A DNA stretch of 64,000 bases from Paenibacillus ginsengarvi (GCF_003626695.1 NZ_RBAH01000014.1:62001-126000); one strand, 5' to 3'; numbered from the stretch's first letter, positions 1-10,057 are shown. The notes: generated by a model not told the origin, from the letters alone. Numbers and translations are program-made.

Positions 1-52
1 GTGATGTTTTTGCTGTTCGGACATGGCTGCTGGTTCCCTCCATCACTTGATG

Positions 53-1006
53 TTACAAGCTTTTTTTACATACATGAAATCGTCTGGATACGGCAAAGCC
101 GAGTTTTTTGTACAAATGGCCTGCCGTCGTCGCTTCGCCGGTCCACAGGAACCAGGCGCCGTGCAAGCTTTGCGCCCGCATATTCGCCAAGCAGTCGTGC
201 AGCAAAATTTTGCCGAGCCCTTTGCCCTGCTGAGACGGATCTACGCCGAACGGGCCGAATCGCTCCGCAACGCCCTCGTAGCCGCCATGCATGCAAAAGC
301 CGACTAGCTTGCCGCGTTCGCGCGCCACGTGAATGGCCGTAAGCGGCAAGCCGCGCAAGATGCCTTCGCGGATCGCCCGTCCCCAGTCGGGATTGAATAC
401 GTCGCTTGCGAAGCGGATCAGCTCCACCAGATCTTCGTCCGACGCGAGCCGGAACGTGTACCCTTCCTCTTCCCGCACGCGCTTCAGCGCCTTGACGTCA
501 TCCGGCATCGAATACCGGACGAGCGAATAATCCATCGCAACGGGCGAATACAGCCGGTCAAAGCCAAGCTTGAGCAAAAACGCATATCCCTCCGGATAGC
601 TGTCCTCGTCTACGCCCGGCATGAAATAATTCGGCGCGTAGGAGGAGAAGAATACATACTTCCGCCCGTGTCCGCTTAAAAAGTCGAACGCGTCTTGCAT
701 CAGCCGCGAGCCGACTCCTTGCCGGCGCCATGCCGGATCTACCGCAAAAGCCGTAACCCAGCCGTTCTCCGGCTCCAGCTCCGTTCCGGTCATCGGGAGC
801 AGTCTTCGCAGGCTGTAGACAAATCCGATCAGCTTGCCGCCCGCGAATGCGAGCCTAAGCCCTTGCGGATCGAAGTTTGCGTCGAGCAGTACCAAATTGC
901 GAAACCGCAGCGGCGTAATCGGATCGTGGTGCAGGCAATCGTTCCACAGCTCCACGATCGCGCGCTCGTCGCCCGTTTCATAATGCCGATAAACGATTGC
1001 TGTCAT
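53..1006 (-). CDS. Double-domain GNAT family N-acetyltransferase
   Basis: A 317-residue protein with two GNAT folds in tandem. The first half carries the acetyl-CoA pyrophosphate loop as RRQGVG (about residue 95) and the second as QQGKGLG (about residue 260), so both copies look able to bind acetyl-CoA. GNAT enzymes move an acetyl group from acetyl-CoA to an amine; the substrate cannot be read from the sequence. The ATG is preceded by AAGGAAG. It starts 21 bases after the end of the NamZ-type muramidase gene on the same strand, so the two are probably co-transcribed; a role on a cell-wall amino sugar is a guess from this neighbour only. The gene ends 52 bases from the window edge, and those bases show no feature. 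Confidence 0.85.
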   Translation of the reverse strand: MTAIVYRHYETGDERAIVELWNDCLHHDPITPLRFRNLVLLDANFDPQGLRLAFAGGKLIGFVYSLRRLLPMTGTELEPENGWVTAFAVDPAWRRQGVGSRLMQDAFDFLSGHGRKYVFFSSYAPNYFMPGVDEDSYPEGYAFLLKLGFDRLYSPVAMDYSLVRYSMPDDVKALKRVREEEGYTFRLASDEDLVELIRFASDVFNPDWGRAIREGILRGLPLTAIHVARERGKLVGFCMHGGYEGVAERFGPFGVDPSQQGKGLGKILLHDCLANMRAQSLHGAWFLWTGEATTAGHLYKKLGFAVSRRFHVCKKSL

Positions 1007-1027
1007 CTGTATCTTCCTTCTTTCCGT

Positions 1028-2209
1028 TTATTCGTACAGCAGGTAAGGCTCGCGCGTCTTCGCCCATTCCGCCGCTTCGAGGTCCCAATCGTCCGCGATC
1101 TTTTCGGCCGCTCCCGGCTCGTGCAGCGTTAGCTTGACGCGGTCGCCGCCCGTGAGCAGCTCGATAAACGACTTGGAGCCTTCCTTAAACGGCGGCAGCC
1201 AAGCAAAATGCTCCGAATGCGACTGCTGGATATGCTGAAGCAAATACAGACCGGAACGGACGGCGCTGTAAGCCTTCGGATCGGTCACGTACACTTGAAC
1301 GCCGCCGCACAGCTCGCCCTTATGCTTGGAGTACATCGGGGTAAAATAAGCGGGATGGAACACGACGCCCGGAAGTCCGCGGCGGTTCATCTCCTCGGCA
1401 ACGCGTTTGCCGTCCAGCCAAGGGGCGCCGATCAGCTCGAAAGGTTTCGTCGTTCCCCGGCCTTCCGACAAGTTCGTCCCTTCGAAGAAACAAGTGCCCG
1501 CATACACCCGCACCGTATCCATCGTCGGTATATTGGGGGATGGCATCATCCAAGGCAATCCCGTTTCCGGGTATTCCATACCCCGGCTCCAGCCTTCCAG
1601 CGGCACGACTTGCAGCTGGCATTTCGTCTCCGACTGGTCGTTCACGAGTCTCGCGAATTCGCCGATTGTAAGTCCGGTACGGATCGGAATTTTCCAGCCT
1701 CCGACCATCGATTGGAAGCCGTCGCGCAAAATGCCGCCTTCGACCGTTAGGCCGCCAAGCGGATTCGGCCGATCCAGCACGATCAGCTCCTTGCCCGCCT
1801 TCGCGCAAGCCTGCATCGTATAAATCAAAGTCGTCAAATACGTATAAAACCGGACGCCTAGGTCTTGAAAATCGAATACAATCGCATCTACCGTCTCCAG
1901 CATGTCGGGCGTCGGCGCGCGATGTTTGCCATACAGGCTGTAAACCGGTATGCCGAGATCGGGATCGGTCTCATCCTCGAACAAAATGCCCGCCTGTCGC
2001 TCCCCGCGAATGCCGTGCTCGCACGCAAATAAGGCGGTGAGTTGTCCCGCCTTCTGATTCGCGCAGACGTCCACCGTGGAACGGAAGTCTCTCGTTACAC
2101 CTGTCGGATTCGTAAGCACTCCGAAACGTTTGCCTTCCAGAACCTTCGCTGCCGACCGGGCCAACCCGTCGGCTCCGGATAACACAAGCTGCCGATTAGA
2201 ACTCTCCAT
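1028..2209 (-). CDS. namZ: Exo-beta-N-acetylmuramidase NamZ family protein (DUF1343)
   Basis: About 393 residues with the DUF1343 hallmarks: GVLTNPTGVT near the N-terminus, ACEHGIRGE, VFDFQDLGVRFYTY, VLDRPNPLGG and EGTNLSEGRGTTKPFE. The characterised family member, Bacillus subtilis NamZ, releases MurNAc from the non-reducing end of peptidoglycan fragments. The ATG at 2209 is preferred over an in-frame ATG at 2224 because the ribosome site GGGAGGAG lies between them, five bases before the inner ATG. No clear signal peptide is visible, so it may act in the cytoplasm or use another export route. A GNAT gene follows after 18 bases. The family assignment is strong; a MurNAc recycling role follows from the family. 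Confidence 0.88.
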   Translation of the reverse strand: MESSNRQLVLSGADGLARSAAKVLEGKRFGVLTNPTGVTRDFRSTVDVCANQKAGQLTALFACEHGIRGERQAGILFEDETDPDLGIPVYSLYGKHRAPTPDMLETVDAIVFDFQDLGVRFYTYLTTLIYTMQACAKAGKELIVLDRPNPLGGLTVEGGILRDGFQSMVGGWKIPIRTGLTIGEFARLVNDQSETKCQLQVVPLEGWSRGMEYPETGLPWMMPSPNIPTMDTVRVYAGTCFFEGTNLSEGRGTTKPFELIGAPWLDGKRVAEEMNRRGLPGVVFHPAYFTPMYSKHKGELCGGVQVYVTDPKAYSAVRSGLYLLQHIQQSHSEHFAWLPPFKEGSKSFIELLTGGDRVKLTLHEPGAAEKIADDWDLEAAEWAKTREPYLLYE

Positions 2210-2402
2210 GGAGTCTCCTCCCATTCGGTTACAATATTCGCTTTATTGCTCCCCGTTATGAATGGCGCGTCTTGCTTATGTTTTTCCAGTTCCGTTATTC
2301 CGTTAAAGCTCCATACAGCCCCATTATAGCATTAAGAAATAATATTTCAATAATAATATATGTATACAAAATTTTATTTTACGAAGCCGTCTCGCAGCAA
2401 AT

Positions 2403-2435
2403 AAGCCGTTCTCCGCTTTATGCGGACAACGGCTT
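2403..2435 (-). terminator. Hairpin after the AraC regulator gene
   Basis: Arms AAGCCGTT and AACGGCTT with inner CCGC/GCGG pairing form a stem just past the stop of the AraC-type gene. The T tract after it on the minus strand is weak, so termination may be partial. Confidence 0.55.
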
Positions 2436-2447
2436 TCTCGAAGCTTC

Positions 2448-4694
2448 TCAGATCGTCTCGGTTCGAGGCACTTGTTTACGGAAATCGCTCGGCGTTACAC
2501 CGTTGCTTTTCTTAAACATACGATAAAAGTACGAGCTGTTCGTAAATCCGGTCTGTTTAGCAATGTCCGCCACGGAATAATCGGATTCCAGCAACAGTTG
2601 CTTGGATTTATTCATGCGCACCTCTTGAATGACGTCCGTCAGCGTGAAAAATGTCAACTGCTTGTACAGGCGGCTTATATATATAGGCGACATGCTCAGC
2701 TCGTCCGCAATCGAGTTCAGGCAAAGGTTCGGGTTCGCATATTCCCGCTCGATTATCTCGTTGATGCGTTTCACCAAATCGTTTTGCTTCGAGGTTTTCT
2801 TCCCTTCCAGCTGTTTTCTCAATCCATCGAATATCCTGAAAAATGGAGCCGTTATTTCTTCGACAACTTCCACTTGGTCCAACGAGACAAGAGGGGAGTC
2901 GAAGTCGGCTTCGTCAACGATAGCGTTATTTTTCCGAATCGTATTCAGGACGTTTATGACGGTGAACGTCAGATGGGCAATCGTCAGTTGGACGACGGTA
3001 TACGAATATTCCGCCGTAGCGCGGACCATGTCCGAGAAAATGGTCTTGGCTTCTTCGATTTTCCCGGTCATAAGGCAATCGACCAGCTGCTTTTCCCGTT
3101 GAACCGGAAACGCATACTCTTTCAGCTTCAGGTTCATGACGTCCTCCGACCATATCAGACAGCCGTGGCCGTAAAACAGCCGATGCAGCGAAGCTTCTTT
3201 AACCTGATTATACATCAGGATCCCTTCGTTGAGGGTTGATCTGACCGGGCTTACGGTGATGGAAACCGTTATTTTAAGATGATTCAAAACCGCTTCCTGC
3301 ATCGATTTCAGTAGACTTAGCAAAGCTTTTCGATCCGAGCTTACGTGAGGATCGTCGCTTGCGAGCAATAGAAGTACCCGATCTTCGCCAATATCGACCC
3401 CTTCGGCATAAAACAAGGAGGAGCTTATTTCTCCGCAAATATTCATGATAGCGTACTTTACCAGTTTGAGATGGTCCCGGTACCGATCGGCGCACTCCGC
3501 GAAACGATCCATCTTGAGCAAGATGAGTCTGGTTTCGTAATCCGCCCGGATGGTGAAGCCGAATTCAGTTAATTTATCCTGCAGCGTTTCCGAACTATAG
3601 GTCTCCCTTCGAAGCACAATATTCCGCAAAAAGTGCTGCTTCACGATATACTGGTTGTTTCTCCGCTCCGTTTCAAGCGATTTCAATCGCTTGAGTACTC
3701 TATCGATCGGTCTGTACAGTTTTCGGGTGGCAGCAACGGACAGCAGCAAGCCGAGCAGAAGCACTAAAAGGCTAAAGGTAATCGTTTTCGTTCTCATGCT
3801 CGTAATCTCCCGCGTTATTTCCGAGTAAGGCGTCGTCCGTACGTATCTCCAGCCAAGCGAGTCCGGGGCCGTGTAAGAAACGAGCGACTTGACGCCGTCG
3901 ACTATATCCACGAAATAATCGGAGACGATGCGATTATCCAGAATGTTGCGAATATAACCTTTTCCCGAGTAATCGGATAACATCGGATCGCCGCCGTTAC
4001 GCGAAAGCAAAATGCCTTGTTCGTTCATAATGAACGTGCTTGCGCTGAAGCCGGCGGTTACGCTGCCGAAATCTTTATTGACCCACGACTCGGCAATATT
4101 GAGCACGACGGCGGCGCTCGTATTCTTCTCCAGCATATCGAACGATAAATAAGAGTAGCTGCTTACCTGTTTTTCATCGCCAATTGCATAAATTCTCGGT
4201 ATCGGATAATACGGCCGATATGCCCGGATGTTATGGAAAATGTCCACAATCCCCCGGTCGTCCAACTCCTTCTCCGTCTGACTTCCGTTTCGGAACGTGT
4301 CCGAACTGATGTAGTACATCCCGGAGCTTGCATTGTACACATAAATCGATTCGATAAACGGCATCGATAGCCGGTAGTTGTTTAATTGTTGCATCGCCAG
4401 TGTGACATCGTAAATGTCCGGCTTCGGGAAGAAGATCAGCTTGGAGATCGTCAAATCTCCGTATATTTGAAACGAAAGCGTCTTGGCCGTATCCGTCATC
4501 TTGGCCACTTCCCGGCTCGTTTGTTTCAGAGAGTTCAGATCGGAACGAGAGACTTGCCGGATGGCGATGCTTTCAAAGTTCATGATGAGCAGCGTGGAAG
4601 AGATGAGCAAAGTAAACACGATACTGACCACAAGGCTGATCAAAATGTTTTTGTACAAGTTCCTGTTCTCACTTGGGCTCACCCGACTTCTCAT
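2448..4694 (-). CDS. Membrane-bound AraC-family transcriptional regulator with extracellular sensor
   Basis: A 748-residue one-component sensor. A membrane segment lies at about residues 17-38, an extracellular region of roughly 260 residues follows, a second membrane segment lies near residues 303-322, and a cytoplasmic part ends in an AraC HTH pair (about residues 645-745; conserved IADELSMSPIYISRLYKQ and IAKQTGFTNSSYFYRMFKK). Proteins of this build are common in Paenibacillus beside carbohydrate ABC transporters, where they activate the transporter genes on sensing a sugar. It is divergent from the permease genes that start at 4964, which fits that role. The first ATG directly abuts AAGGG, so the GTG at 4682 (four codons in) may be the true start. 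Confidence 0.9.
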   Translation of the reverse strand: MRSRVSPSENRNLYKNILISLVVSIVFTLLISSTLLIMNFESIAIRQVSRSDLNSLKQTSREVAKMTDTAKTLSFQIYGDLTISKLIFFPKPDIYDVTLAMQQLNNYRLSMPFIESIYVYNASSGMYYISSDTFRNGSQTEKELDDRGIVDIFHNIRAYRPYYPIPRIYAIGDEKQVSSYSYLSFDMLEKNTSAAVVLNIAESWVNKDFGSVTAGFSASTFIMNEQGILLSRNGGDPMLSDYSGKGYIRNILDNRIVSDYFVDIVDGVKSLVSYTAPDSLGWRYVRTTPYSEITREITSMRTKTITFSLLVLLLGLLLSVAATRKLYRPIDRVLKRLKSLETERRNNQYIVKQHFLRNIVLRRETYSSETLQDKLTEFGFTIRADYETRLILLKMDRFAECADRYRDHLKLVKYAIMNICGEISSSLFYAEGVDIGEDRVLLLLASDDPHVSSDRKALLSLLKSMQEAVLNHLKITVSITVSPVRSTLNEGILMYNQVKEASLHRLFYGHGCLIWSEDVMNLKLKEYAFPVQREKQLVDCLMTGKIEEAKTIFSDMVRATAEYSYTVVQLTIAHLTFTVINVLNTIRKNNAIVDEADFDSPLVSLDQVEVVEEITAPFFRIFDGLRKQLEGKKTSKQNDLVKRINEIIEREYANPNLCLNSIADELSMSPIYISRLYKQLTFFTLTDVIQEVRMNKSKQLLLESDYSVADIAKQTGFTNSSYFYRMFKKSNGVTPSDFRKQVPRTETI

Positions 4695-4963
4695 CCCTTC
4701 GCAAAATTCATTCCAAAAAAGTATAGCTTACATGACGACTATGTTGCCATAGGGAGAGTGAAAAAGTAGAAAGAACACATGAAAGTACGAATTGTTCACT
4801 CCCGGAATAAGCGCCAATACGGCGAAAACTTCATTTCTATGACGCAATGTGGAGTTTATTTGCGCCTGCTTTCTCTGTACGATGGGGTTCGGATGAGCAG
4901 GCGCTATCAGACGTTCGATTCGTCTTCCGCCGATCCTATTACAGCCGGGGAGGAACAGGGCTC

Positions 4964-5884
4964 GTGTCGAGACGGGGATTTTGGAATGAACTGAACAAAA
5001 ACAAGCTTATGTTTCTGATGTTGCTGCCGACGATTTTGTTTTTTTTCATCAATTCGTATATTCCGATGGTCGGCATCTATTTTGCGTTTACGAGCTTCGA
5101 TTTTCGCGGCGGGCTGTTCGGAAGCCCTTTTGTCGGACTGGACAATTTTAAATTTTTGTGGAAGTCCGGCAAACTTGCCGAACTCACGCTGAACACGATC
5201 GGCTATAACGCGGCTTTTATCGTTTTTAAGAATGTGCTGGCGATCGTGTTAGCGATTTTGCTTAGCGAAATCCACGGGAAGCTGTTCAAAAAAATAACGC
5301 AATCGATTTTGTTTTTGCCCTATTTCGTATCGTTTGTGCTATTGAGCGCCATCTCATACAACATGTTCAATTATGAAACCGGCTTTGCCAATACGTTTCT
5401 GAAGTCGCTCGGGATGCAGCCGTTCAACTTTTACGGCGCGCCGTGGGTATGGGTCATCCTCCTCGTCGTGTTCTACTTGTGGAAGCATATCGGCTACAGT
5501 ATGATCATTTATTTGGCGTCCATAACGGGCATCAGCGACGAATACTACGAAGCGGCCCGAATCGACGGAGCCACTTTACGGCAAAGGATTTGGTATATAA
5601 CCGTCCCGATGCTGAAGCCGACTTTCGTTCTTCTGCTTCTATTTTCCCTTGGCAGCATCATGAAGGGGCAGTTCGATCTGTTTTACCAACTGATCGGAAA
5701 CAACGGCCTTTTATTCGGCAGCACCGACATAATCGACACGTACGTGTTTCGATCGCTGAAAGAAACGTTCGACATCGGCATGGCGACCGCGGCAGGACTT
5801 TACCAATCCGTATTTGGCTTCATTCTGATCGTAAGCGTCAATTATATCATCAAAAAAATCAACGAGGATTACGCCTTGTTCTAA
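4964..5884 (+). CDS. Carbohydrate ABC transporter permease, LplB/YtcP type, first subunit
   Basis: About 306 residues and six predicted membrane helices. It carries the binding-protein-dependent permease EAA motif as EAARIDGATLRQRIWYITVP, the loop that contacts the ATPase. This class imports oligosaccharides with a paired permease and a lipoprotein binding protein, as encoded just downstream; the ATPase is not in the window and is probably a shared MsmX-type protein. The GTG at 4964 is chosen over the ATG at 4847 because GGGGAGGA lies nine bases before it and the extra 39 residues do not resemble the family. The 269 bases between it and the AraC gene hold the divergent control region; I recognise no clear operator there. 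Confidence 0.9.
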   Translation: MSRRGFWNELNKNKLMFLMLLPTILFFFINSYIPMVGIYFAFTSFDFRGGLFGSPFVGLDNFKFLWKSGKLAELTLNTIGYNAAFIVFKNVLAIVLAILLSEIHGKLFKKITQSILFLPYFVSFVLLSAISYNMFNYETGFANTFLKSLGMQPFNFYGAPWVWVILLVVFYLWKHIGYSMIIYLASITGISDEYYEAARIDGATLRQRIWYITVPMLKPTFVLLLLFSLGSIMKGQFDLFYQLIGNNGLLFGSTDIIDTYVFRSLKETFDIGMATAAGLYQSVFGFILIVSVNYIIKKINEDYALF

Positions 5885-5905
5885 TTGGCGAGAGGAGGTT
5901 CGATT

Positions 5906-6799
5906 ATGAACGTGAGAGCTTCGGAGAGATCCGTCGTTTTTAGCGTGCTCTCCTACACGGTCGTTGCGGCCGCGGCGATCGTTTGTATATTTCCGTTTTT
6001 ACTCATTTTGTCGGGGTCTTTGACGCTGAACGAATCGATCATCAGGGACGGATACCGGCTTATTCCGAAACAATTTTCGCTGGAGGCTTACAAAACTATT
6101 TTCGCTTCGCCCGGTCCGATCCTGAAAGCGTACGGCGTAACGACTTTCGTGACAGCGGTCGGTACGACGATCGGGCTGTTCATGACGACGATGGCCGGGT
6201 ACGTTTTGCAGCGGAAAGACTTCAAATACCGCAATAAGATCATGTTCTATATTTATTTCACTACGCTGTTCAGCGGAGGACTCGTACCCTGGTATATCAT
6301 GATGACCTCGTACCTGCATCTGACGAATACATACACGGCGCTCATTTTTCCCAGCTTGGCTTCGCCGTTTCTGATCATTTTGATGAGAAGCTTCATCAGG
6401 TCGACCATTCCCGACGAGGTGATCGAATCCGCGAAAATCGACGGCGCGAACGATTTCGGCATTTATTTCCGCATCGTTCTCCCCCTCGCCATGCCGGGCA
6501 TAGCGACTGTCGGGCTGTTTATGGCTCTCGGCTATTGGAACAGTTGGTTTTCGTCGTCGCTGTTCATCAACGACCCCAGCAAATACGAGCTTCAGTTTTA
6601 CTTGTACAACATCATTAATACGATGTCGTTTCTGGCCGATCTAGGGGTAAGCTCCGGGGTCACGCTGTCGGGCGACATTCCGATGGAGTCGACGAAACTG
6701 GCCATGTCGCTCATCGTAACAGGGCCCATTCTGCTGCTCTATCCGTTCGTGCAGCGCTATTTCGTTAAAGGCTTGACCATCGGCGCAGTAAAAGGTTAG
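5906..6799 (+). CDS. Carbohydrate ABC transporter permease, second subunit
   Basis: About 297 residues, six predicted membrane helices, with the EAA-type motif ESAKIDGANDFGIYFRIVLP (about residue 175) and the usual C-terminal end GLTIGAVKG of YtcP-type permeases. It pairs with the upstream permease to form the membrane channel of a sugar importer. The ATG at 5906 follows the ribosome site AGAGGAGG by seven bases; a TTG at 5885 in the same frame lacks one. The gap to the upstream gene is 21 bases, so they are co-transcribed. Confidence 0.9.
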   Translation: MNVRASERSVVFSVLSYTVVAAAAIVCIFPFLLILSGSLTLNESIIRDGYRLIPKQFSLEAYKTIFASPGPILKAYGVTTFVTAVGTTIGLFMTTMAGYVLQRKDFKYRNKIMFYIYFTTLFSGGLVPWYIMMTSYLHLTNTYTALIFPSLASPFLIILMRSFIRSTIPDEVIESAKIDGANDFGIYFRIVLPLAMPGIATVGLFMALGYWNSWFSSSLFINDPSKYELQFYLYNIINTMSFLADLGVSSGVTLSGDIPMESTKLAMSLIVTGPILLLYPFVQRYFVKGLTIGAVKG

Positions 6800-6881
6800 T
6801 CCCGGCGCTTCAACCGTTTTTCCAGCGGCCTGCCGGCTGACATAGTATGATAAACTTTTAGAAAGCAGAGGGAGGCTTCAC

Positions 6882-8417
6882 ATGAAAGGAAAGACATTGC
6901 TGATGTTTGCGAGACTCGTCGTTTTGGCGCTCGCGGTCGCGCTGTTTGCCGGGTGTACCGGCAAAACGCAGAACGCCGGGGAAACCGCGAATACGGCCGG
7001 CTCGGGCAAGGGGCCGGACTTTTCGAAAAGGGTGGAACTGCAGCTTTACATGCTGGGGGATCCGCCGAAAGATTTGCCGGTCGTCGAAGCGAAAATTAAC
7101 GAGCTGGCTTTGAAAGACCTGAACGCCACGGTAAAATTCAATTACATTTCGTGGACGGACAATACGACCAAATACAAGCTGCTGCTCACGTCCGGTCAGC
7201 CCATCGACCTGATCTATACGGCGAACTGGTTCGGCTACCAGCAGTATGCGAAGAAGGGCGCATTCCTGCCTCTGGACGAGCTGCTGCCCAAGTACGCGCC
7301 CAACTTGCACGGGTTCGTGCCGCAGGACATGTGGAACACGGCCAAGATCGACGGCAAAATTTACACGGTGCCTTCGACGTACAAAGAGTATACGACCGGA
7401 GGCTTCATCTACAGGGAAGACTTGAGGCAGAAGTTCAATCTGCCGAAGCCGGAATCGATCGCCTCGTTCGAAGCTTATTTGGACGGAATCAAGAAAAACG
7501 TTCCGGATTTGTTCCCGCTCGCCTCGGGCTTTAATATGCGCAATTACATGGAGCTTACCGTCGATCCCGCCGGATCGTTTCCGTACGGAATGACGGCTTC
7601 CTACGGCAAACCCCGCGAGATGACTGCCTATTGGGGTTCGCAGGCCCATCTGGAAGGATTGAAAGTAGCGAAAAAATGGGCCGATAAAGGCTTCTGGTCC
7701 AAAAACGTGCTGAACGAAAAAGAGCTGGGCAACAATCTGGTTATCGGCGGCAAATCCGCGGCGCTATTCTCGCACAATCCGTCGATGTTCAACGATATGA
7801 ACTCGAAGACGCAAGCGGCACATCCGGACTGGAAGCTGGCCTATTCGCCGTTTCCGTTCATCAAAGGATACGCGACGCCGGTTACGCCGATCGGCAACGG
7901 TTTCGCCATTCCGAAAAGCAGCCCGAATCCGGAGCGAGCCATCGCCTTCTACGAAAAACTCATGACCGATAAAGAGTATAACCGGCTCACCGAATACGGA
8001 ATCGAAGGGGTCAATTATACGGTCGATAACGGGTATTACCAAATGATCGGAGACAGCAAATCGAACGGCTTTCCGCGCGAGGCGATGAACGGCTGGTCGT
8101 GGCGGAATCCTGAATACATGCTGTTCGACAAAGGGTATGACGGGGTCAAAGAAATTTTTGCGCAGCTGGACAAAATCGCCAAACCGGACATTTATTCCGG
8201 CTTCGCCGAAGACTATACGGCTTACCAGGCGGAGAGAGCGGCGCTGGAACAAGTTTCGAAGCAATATCTCGCGCCGCTCGAGATGGGTCTCGTCGAAGAT
8301 GTGGAGGCCGGCCTGAAGCTATTCATGGAAAAAGCGAAGGCGGCGGGGCTGGAAAAAATCCAATCCGAATATAAAAAGCAGTGGCTTCAATATTTGGACG
8401 AAGCCGCAATCAAATGA
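6882..8417 (+). CDS. Extracellular solute-binding lipoprotein of the sugar ABC importer
   Basis: A 511-residue secreted lipoprotein: positively charged start, hydrophobic stretch, and lipobox LFAGC with the lipidated Cys near residue 25. The rest is a type 1 binding protein fold; the long C-terminal part resembles the LipO/DUF3502 group of Paenibacillus and Bacillus. It captures the sugar outside the cell and hands it to the two permeases encoded directly upstream. The ribosome site GAGGGAGG precedes the ATG. The substrate is not evident; similar cassettes carry oligosaccharides or uronate-containing sugars. Confidence 0.9.
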   Translation: MKGKTLLMFARLVVLALAVALFAGCTGKTQNAGETANTAGSGKGPDFSKRVELQLYMLGDPPKDLPVVEAKINELALKDLNATVKFNYISWTDNTTKYKLLLTSGQPIDLIYTANWFGYQQYAKKGAFLPLDELLPKYAPNLHGFVPQDMWNTAKIDGKIYTVPSTYKEYTTGGFIYREDLRQKFNLPKPESIASFEAYLDGIKKNVPDLFPLASGFNMRNYMELTVDPAGSFPYGMTASYGKPREMTAYWGSQAHLEGLKVAKKWADKGFWSKNVLNEKELGNNLVIGGKSAALFSHNPSMFNDMNSKTQAAHPDWKLAYSPFPFIKGYATPVTPIGNGFAIPKSSPNPERAIAFYEKLMTDKEYNRLTEYGIEGVNYTVDNGYYQMIGDSKSNGFPREAMNGWSWRNPEYMLFDKGYDGVKEIFAQLDKIAKPDIYSGFAEDYTAYQAERAALEQVSKQYLAPLEMGLVEDVEAGLKLFMEKAKAAGLEKIQSEYKKQWLQYLDEAAIK

Positions 8418-8477
8418 TTGATAAGGACAAATCAGTATTGGCTATATACCCGTTAACGTACAGAGAGGATGAAAAGC

Positions 8478-9803
8478 TTGGTTAAAACACAGATGTCGAT
8501 GTTCATAGTGTTGTTGACGGCTGCAGTCAGTCTAGCCGGATGCGGCGGAGGACAAGCTAGCAAATCGGGTCAAGCCGGGGAGTCACTCGCAAAGACTTGG
8601 GAGAAACCGAAAGAGCCTGTTACTATTAGCTTCTATTTGCCGTACGCAGGTGATACGGCTACGTTCATGGAGCAGTATGGGAATTCGATCGCCAAGAAAT
8701 TTCCGCATGTTACTTTAAAAGTCATCAATTCCCCGGATACGAACGTGGCGGGCAATCTGTCCAACTTGCTTGCTTCGCAAGAGCCGATCGACATTTTCCT
8801 GAACGGCGATACGAACCATTACCGGTACATTACGCCGTTTAAGTTTGAGTACGACATGACGGACATGATCAAGAGAAGCGGCTATGATCTGAACCGTCTC
8901 GAGCCTAGTACACTAGAAGCCGTGAAGGCTCTTTCTCCGAAGGGCGAAATGTATGCTTTGCCTTTGCGAATGAATGTAATGTCCCTACTTTATAATAAAG
9001 ACATTTTCGATAAATTCGCTGTTCCTTATCCAACGGACGGAATGACTTGGGACGAAGCTTACGAGCTTGCGAAGCGAGTCACTCGAAAAGACGGAGATAC
9101 GCAATACAGAGGTTTTATTACGCAATCTTACAGCATCGCTTGGCAGAACCAAATGTCCCTCGGGTTCGCCGATCCGAAAACGGATAAGCCGTTATTTTCA
9201 TCCGACGAGCGCTGGTCGCAGTATGTCAAAAATATAAACCGTTTCTACGAAATTCCAGGCAATGCCTTGTTGGAAGGCAGCTTCGGCGGAATCAACAACC
9301 TGTTCTATACTTCAAAAGTGGCGGCTATGTATGCCGCCTCGATTCCCGGTACGCCGCAGCAAGTGAATTGGGATTTGGTCACGTTGCCGGAATTCGCCAA
9401 TCTTCGCGGTATCGGTTCGCAGGCTTCGCTCAACTTGGCTTACATACCAAGCATCAGTAAACATAAGGAGCAAGCTTTTGAAATCATCGCTTACATGACC
9501 AGCGACGAATATCAAACCGAGATGGCCAAAAAAGCGCTTGGACTGCCGGTCATCAAAACGCAATCGGCAAAAGATGCTTTCGGTCAAGACAATCCGAATC
9601 TGGCAGGGAAAAACCTGAAGGCGCTGACGAAAAACAAACCGGCGGCTCCATTCCAGCAATCGCCTTATCAAGCGATTACGAACAACCAGCTTGAAAAACT
9701 TTGGTACCAGCTTGGCAAAGGCCAGCTTGACATCAATACAACTTTGCGGATGGCTGATGAAAATGCCGTGAAGGAGATTGAAAAGCTGAAATCCGGTCAG
9801 TAA
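8478..9803 (+). CDS. Extracellular solute-binding lipoprotein without its own permeases (copy 1)
   Basis: About 441 residues with a lipoprotein signal ending in LAGC, then a family 1 sugar-binding protein fold (LYNKDIFDKFAVPYPTDGMT is the typical hinge-region segment). It ends with the tail LDINTTLRMADENA that recurs in the proteins at 10058-11374 and 24415-25746, so the three are paralogues. No permease or ATPase follows. The TTG at 8478 is preferred to the ATG at 8469 because the site GAGAGG directly abuts that ATG and sits nine bases before the TTG. A strong terminator closes the unit. Confidence 0.87.
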   Translation: MVKTQMSMFIVLLTAAVSLAGCGGGQASKSGQAGESLAKTWEKPKEPVTISFYLPYAGDTATFMEQYGNSIAKKFPHVTLKVINSPDTNVAGNLSNLLASQEPIDIFLNGDTNHYRYITPFKFEYDMTDMIKRSGYDLNRLEPSTLEAVKALSPKGEMYALPLRMNVMSLLYNKDIFDKFAVPYPTDGMTWDEAYELAKRVTRKDGDTQYRGFITQSYSIAWQNQMSLGFADPKTDKPLFSSDERWSQYVKNINRFYEIPGNALLEGSFGGINNLFYTSKVAAMYAASIPGTPQQVNWDLVTLPEFANLRGIGSQASLNLAYIPSISKHKEQAFEIIAYMTSDEYQTEMAKKALGLPVIKTQSAKDAFGQDNPNLAGKNLKALTKNKPAAPFQQSPYQAITNNQLEKLWYQLGKGQLDINTTLRMADENAVKEIEKLKSGQ

Positions 9804-9841
9804 TTTACGGTACTATGAAAGAGTCGGTGAAGACCCCTCCC

Positions 9842-9873
9842 AGACTGTCGAGAAAATCTCGACAGTCTTTTGC
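9842..9873 (+). terminator. Rho-independent terminator after the binding-protein gene
   Basis: A perfect 12-bp stem (AGACTGTCGAGA with TCTCGACAGTCT) and a 3-base AAA loop, followed by a short T run. It ends the importer/binding-protein transcript and separates it from the next binding-protein gene. Confidence 0.88.
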
Positions 9874-10057
9874 GTTTTGAGTCCATATGGCTGCTTTACG
9901 ATATCTTTACACCCCATTCATTCAGCGCTAACATTCGTCGCTACGATTAGGAAAGTAGGATATGCACGGACAGACAGGTCCGGCATCCGGAGCGACACTA
10001 CATAGCGCGTTCGTTCCACGACACCAAGACTTACCAAAAATCGAATGGGGTGCAAAC

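Noticed and set aside
4779-4994. Short plus-strand frame between the AraC regulator and the first permease
   Set aside because: Overlaps the permease start in another frame, has no clear ribosome site and no motif; more likely control region.
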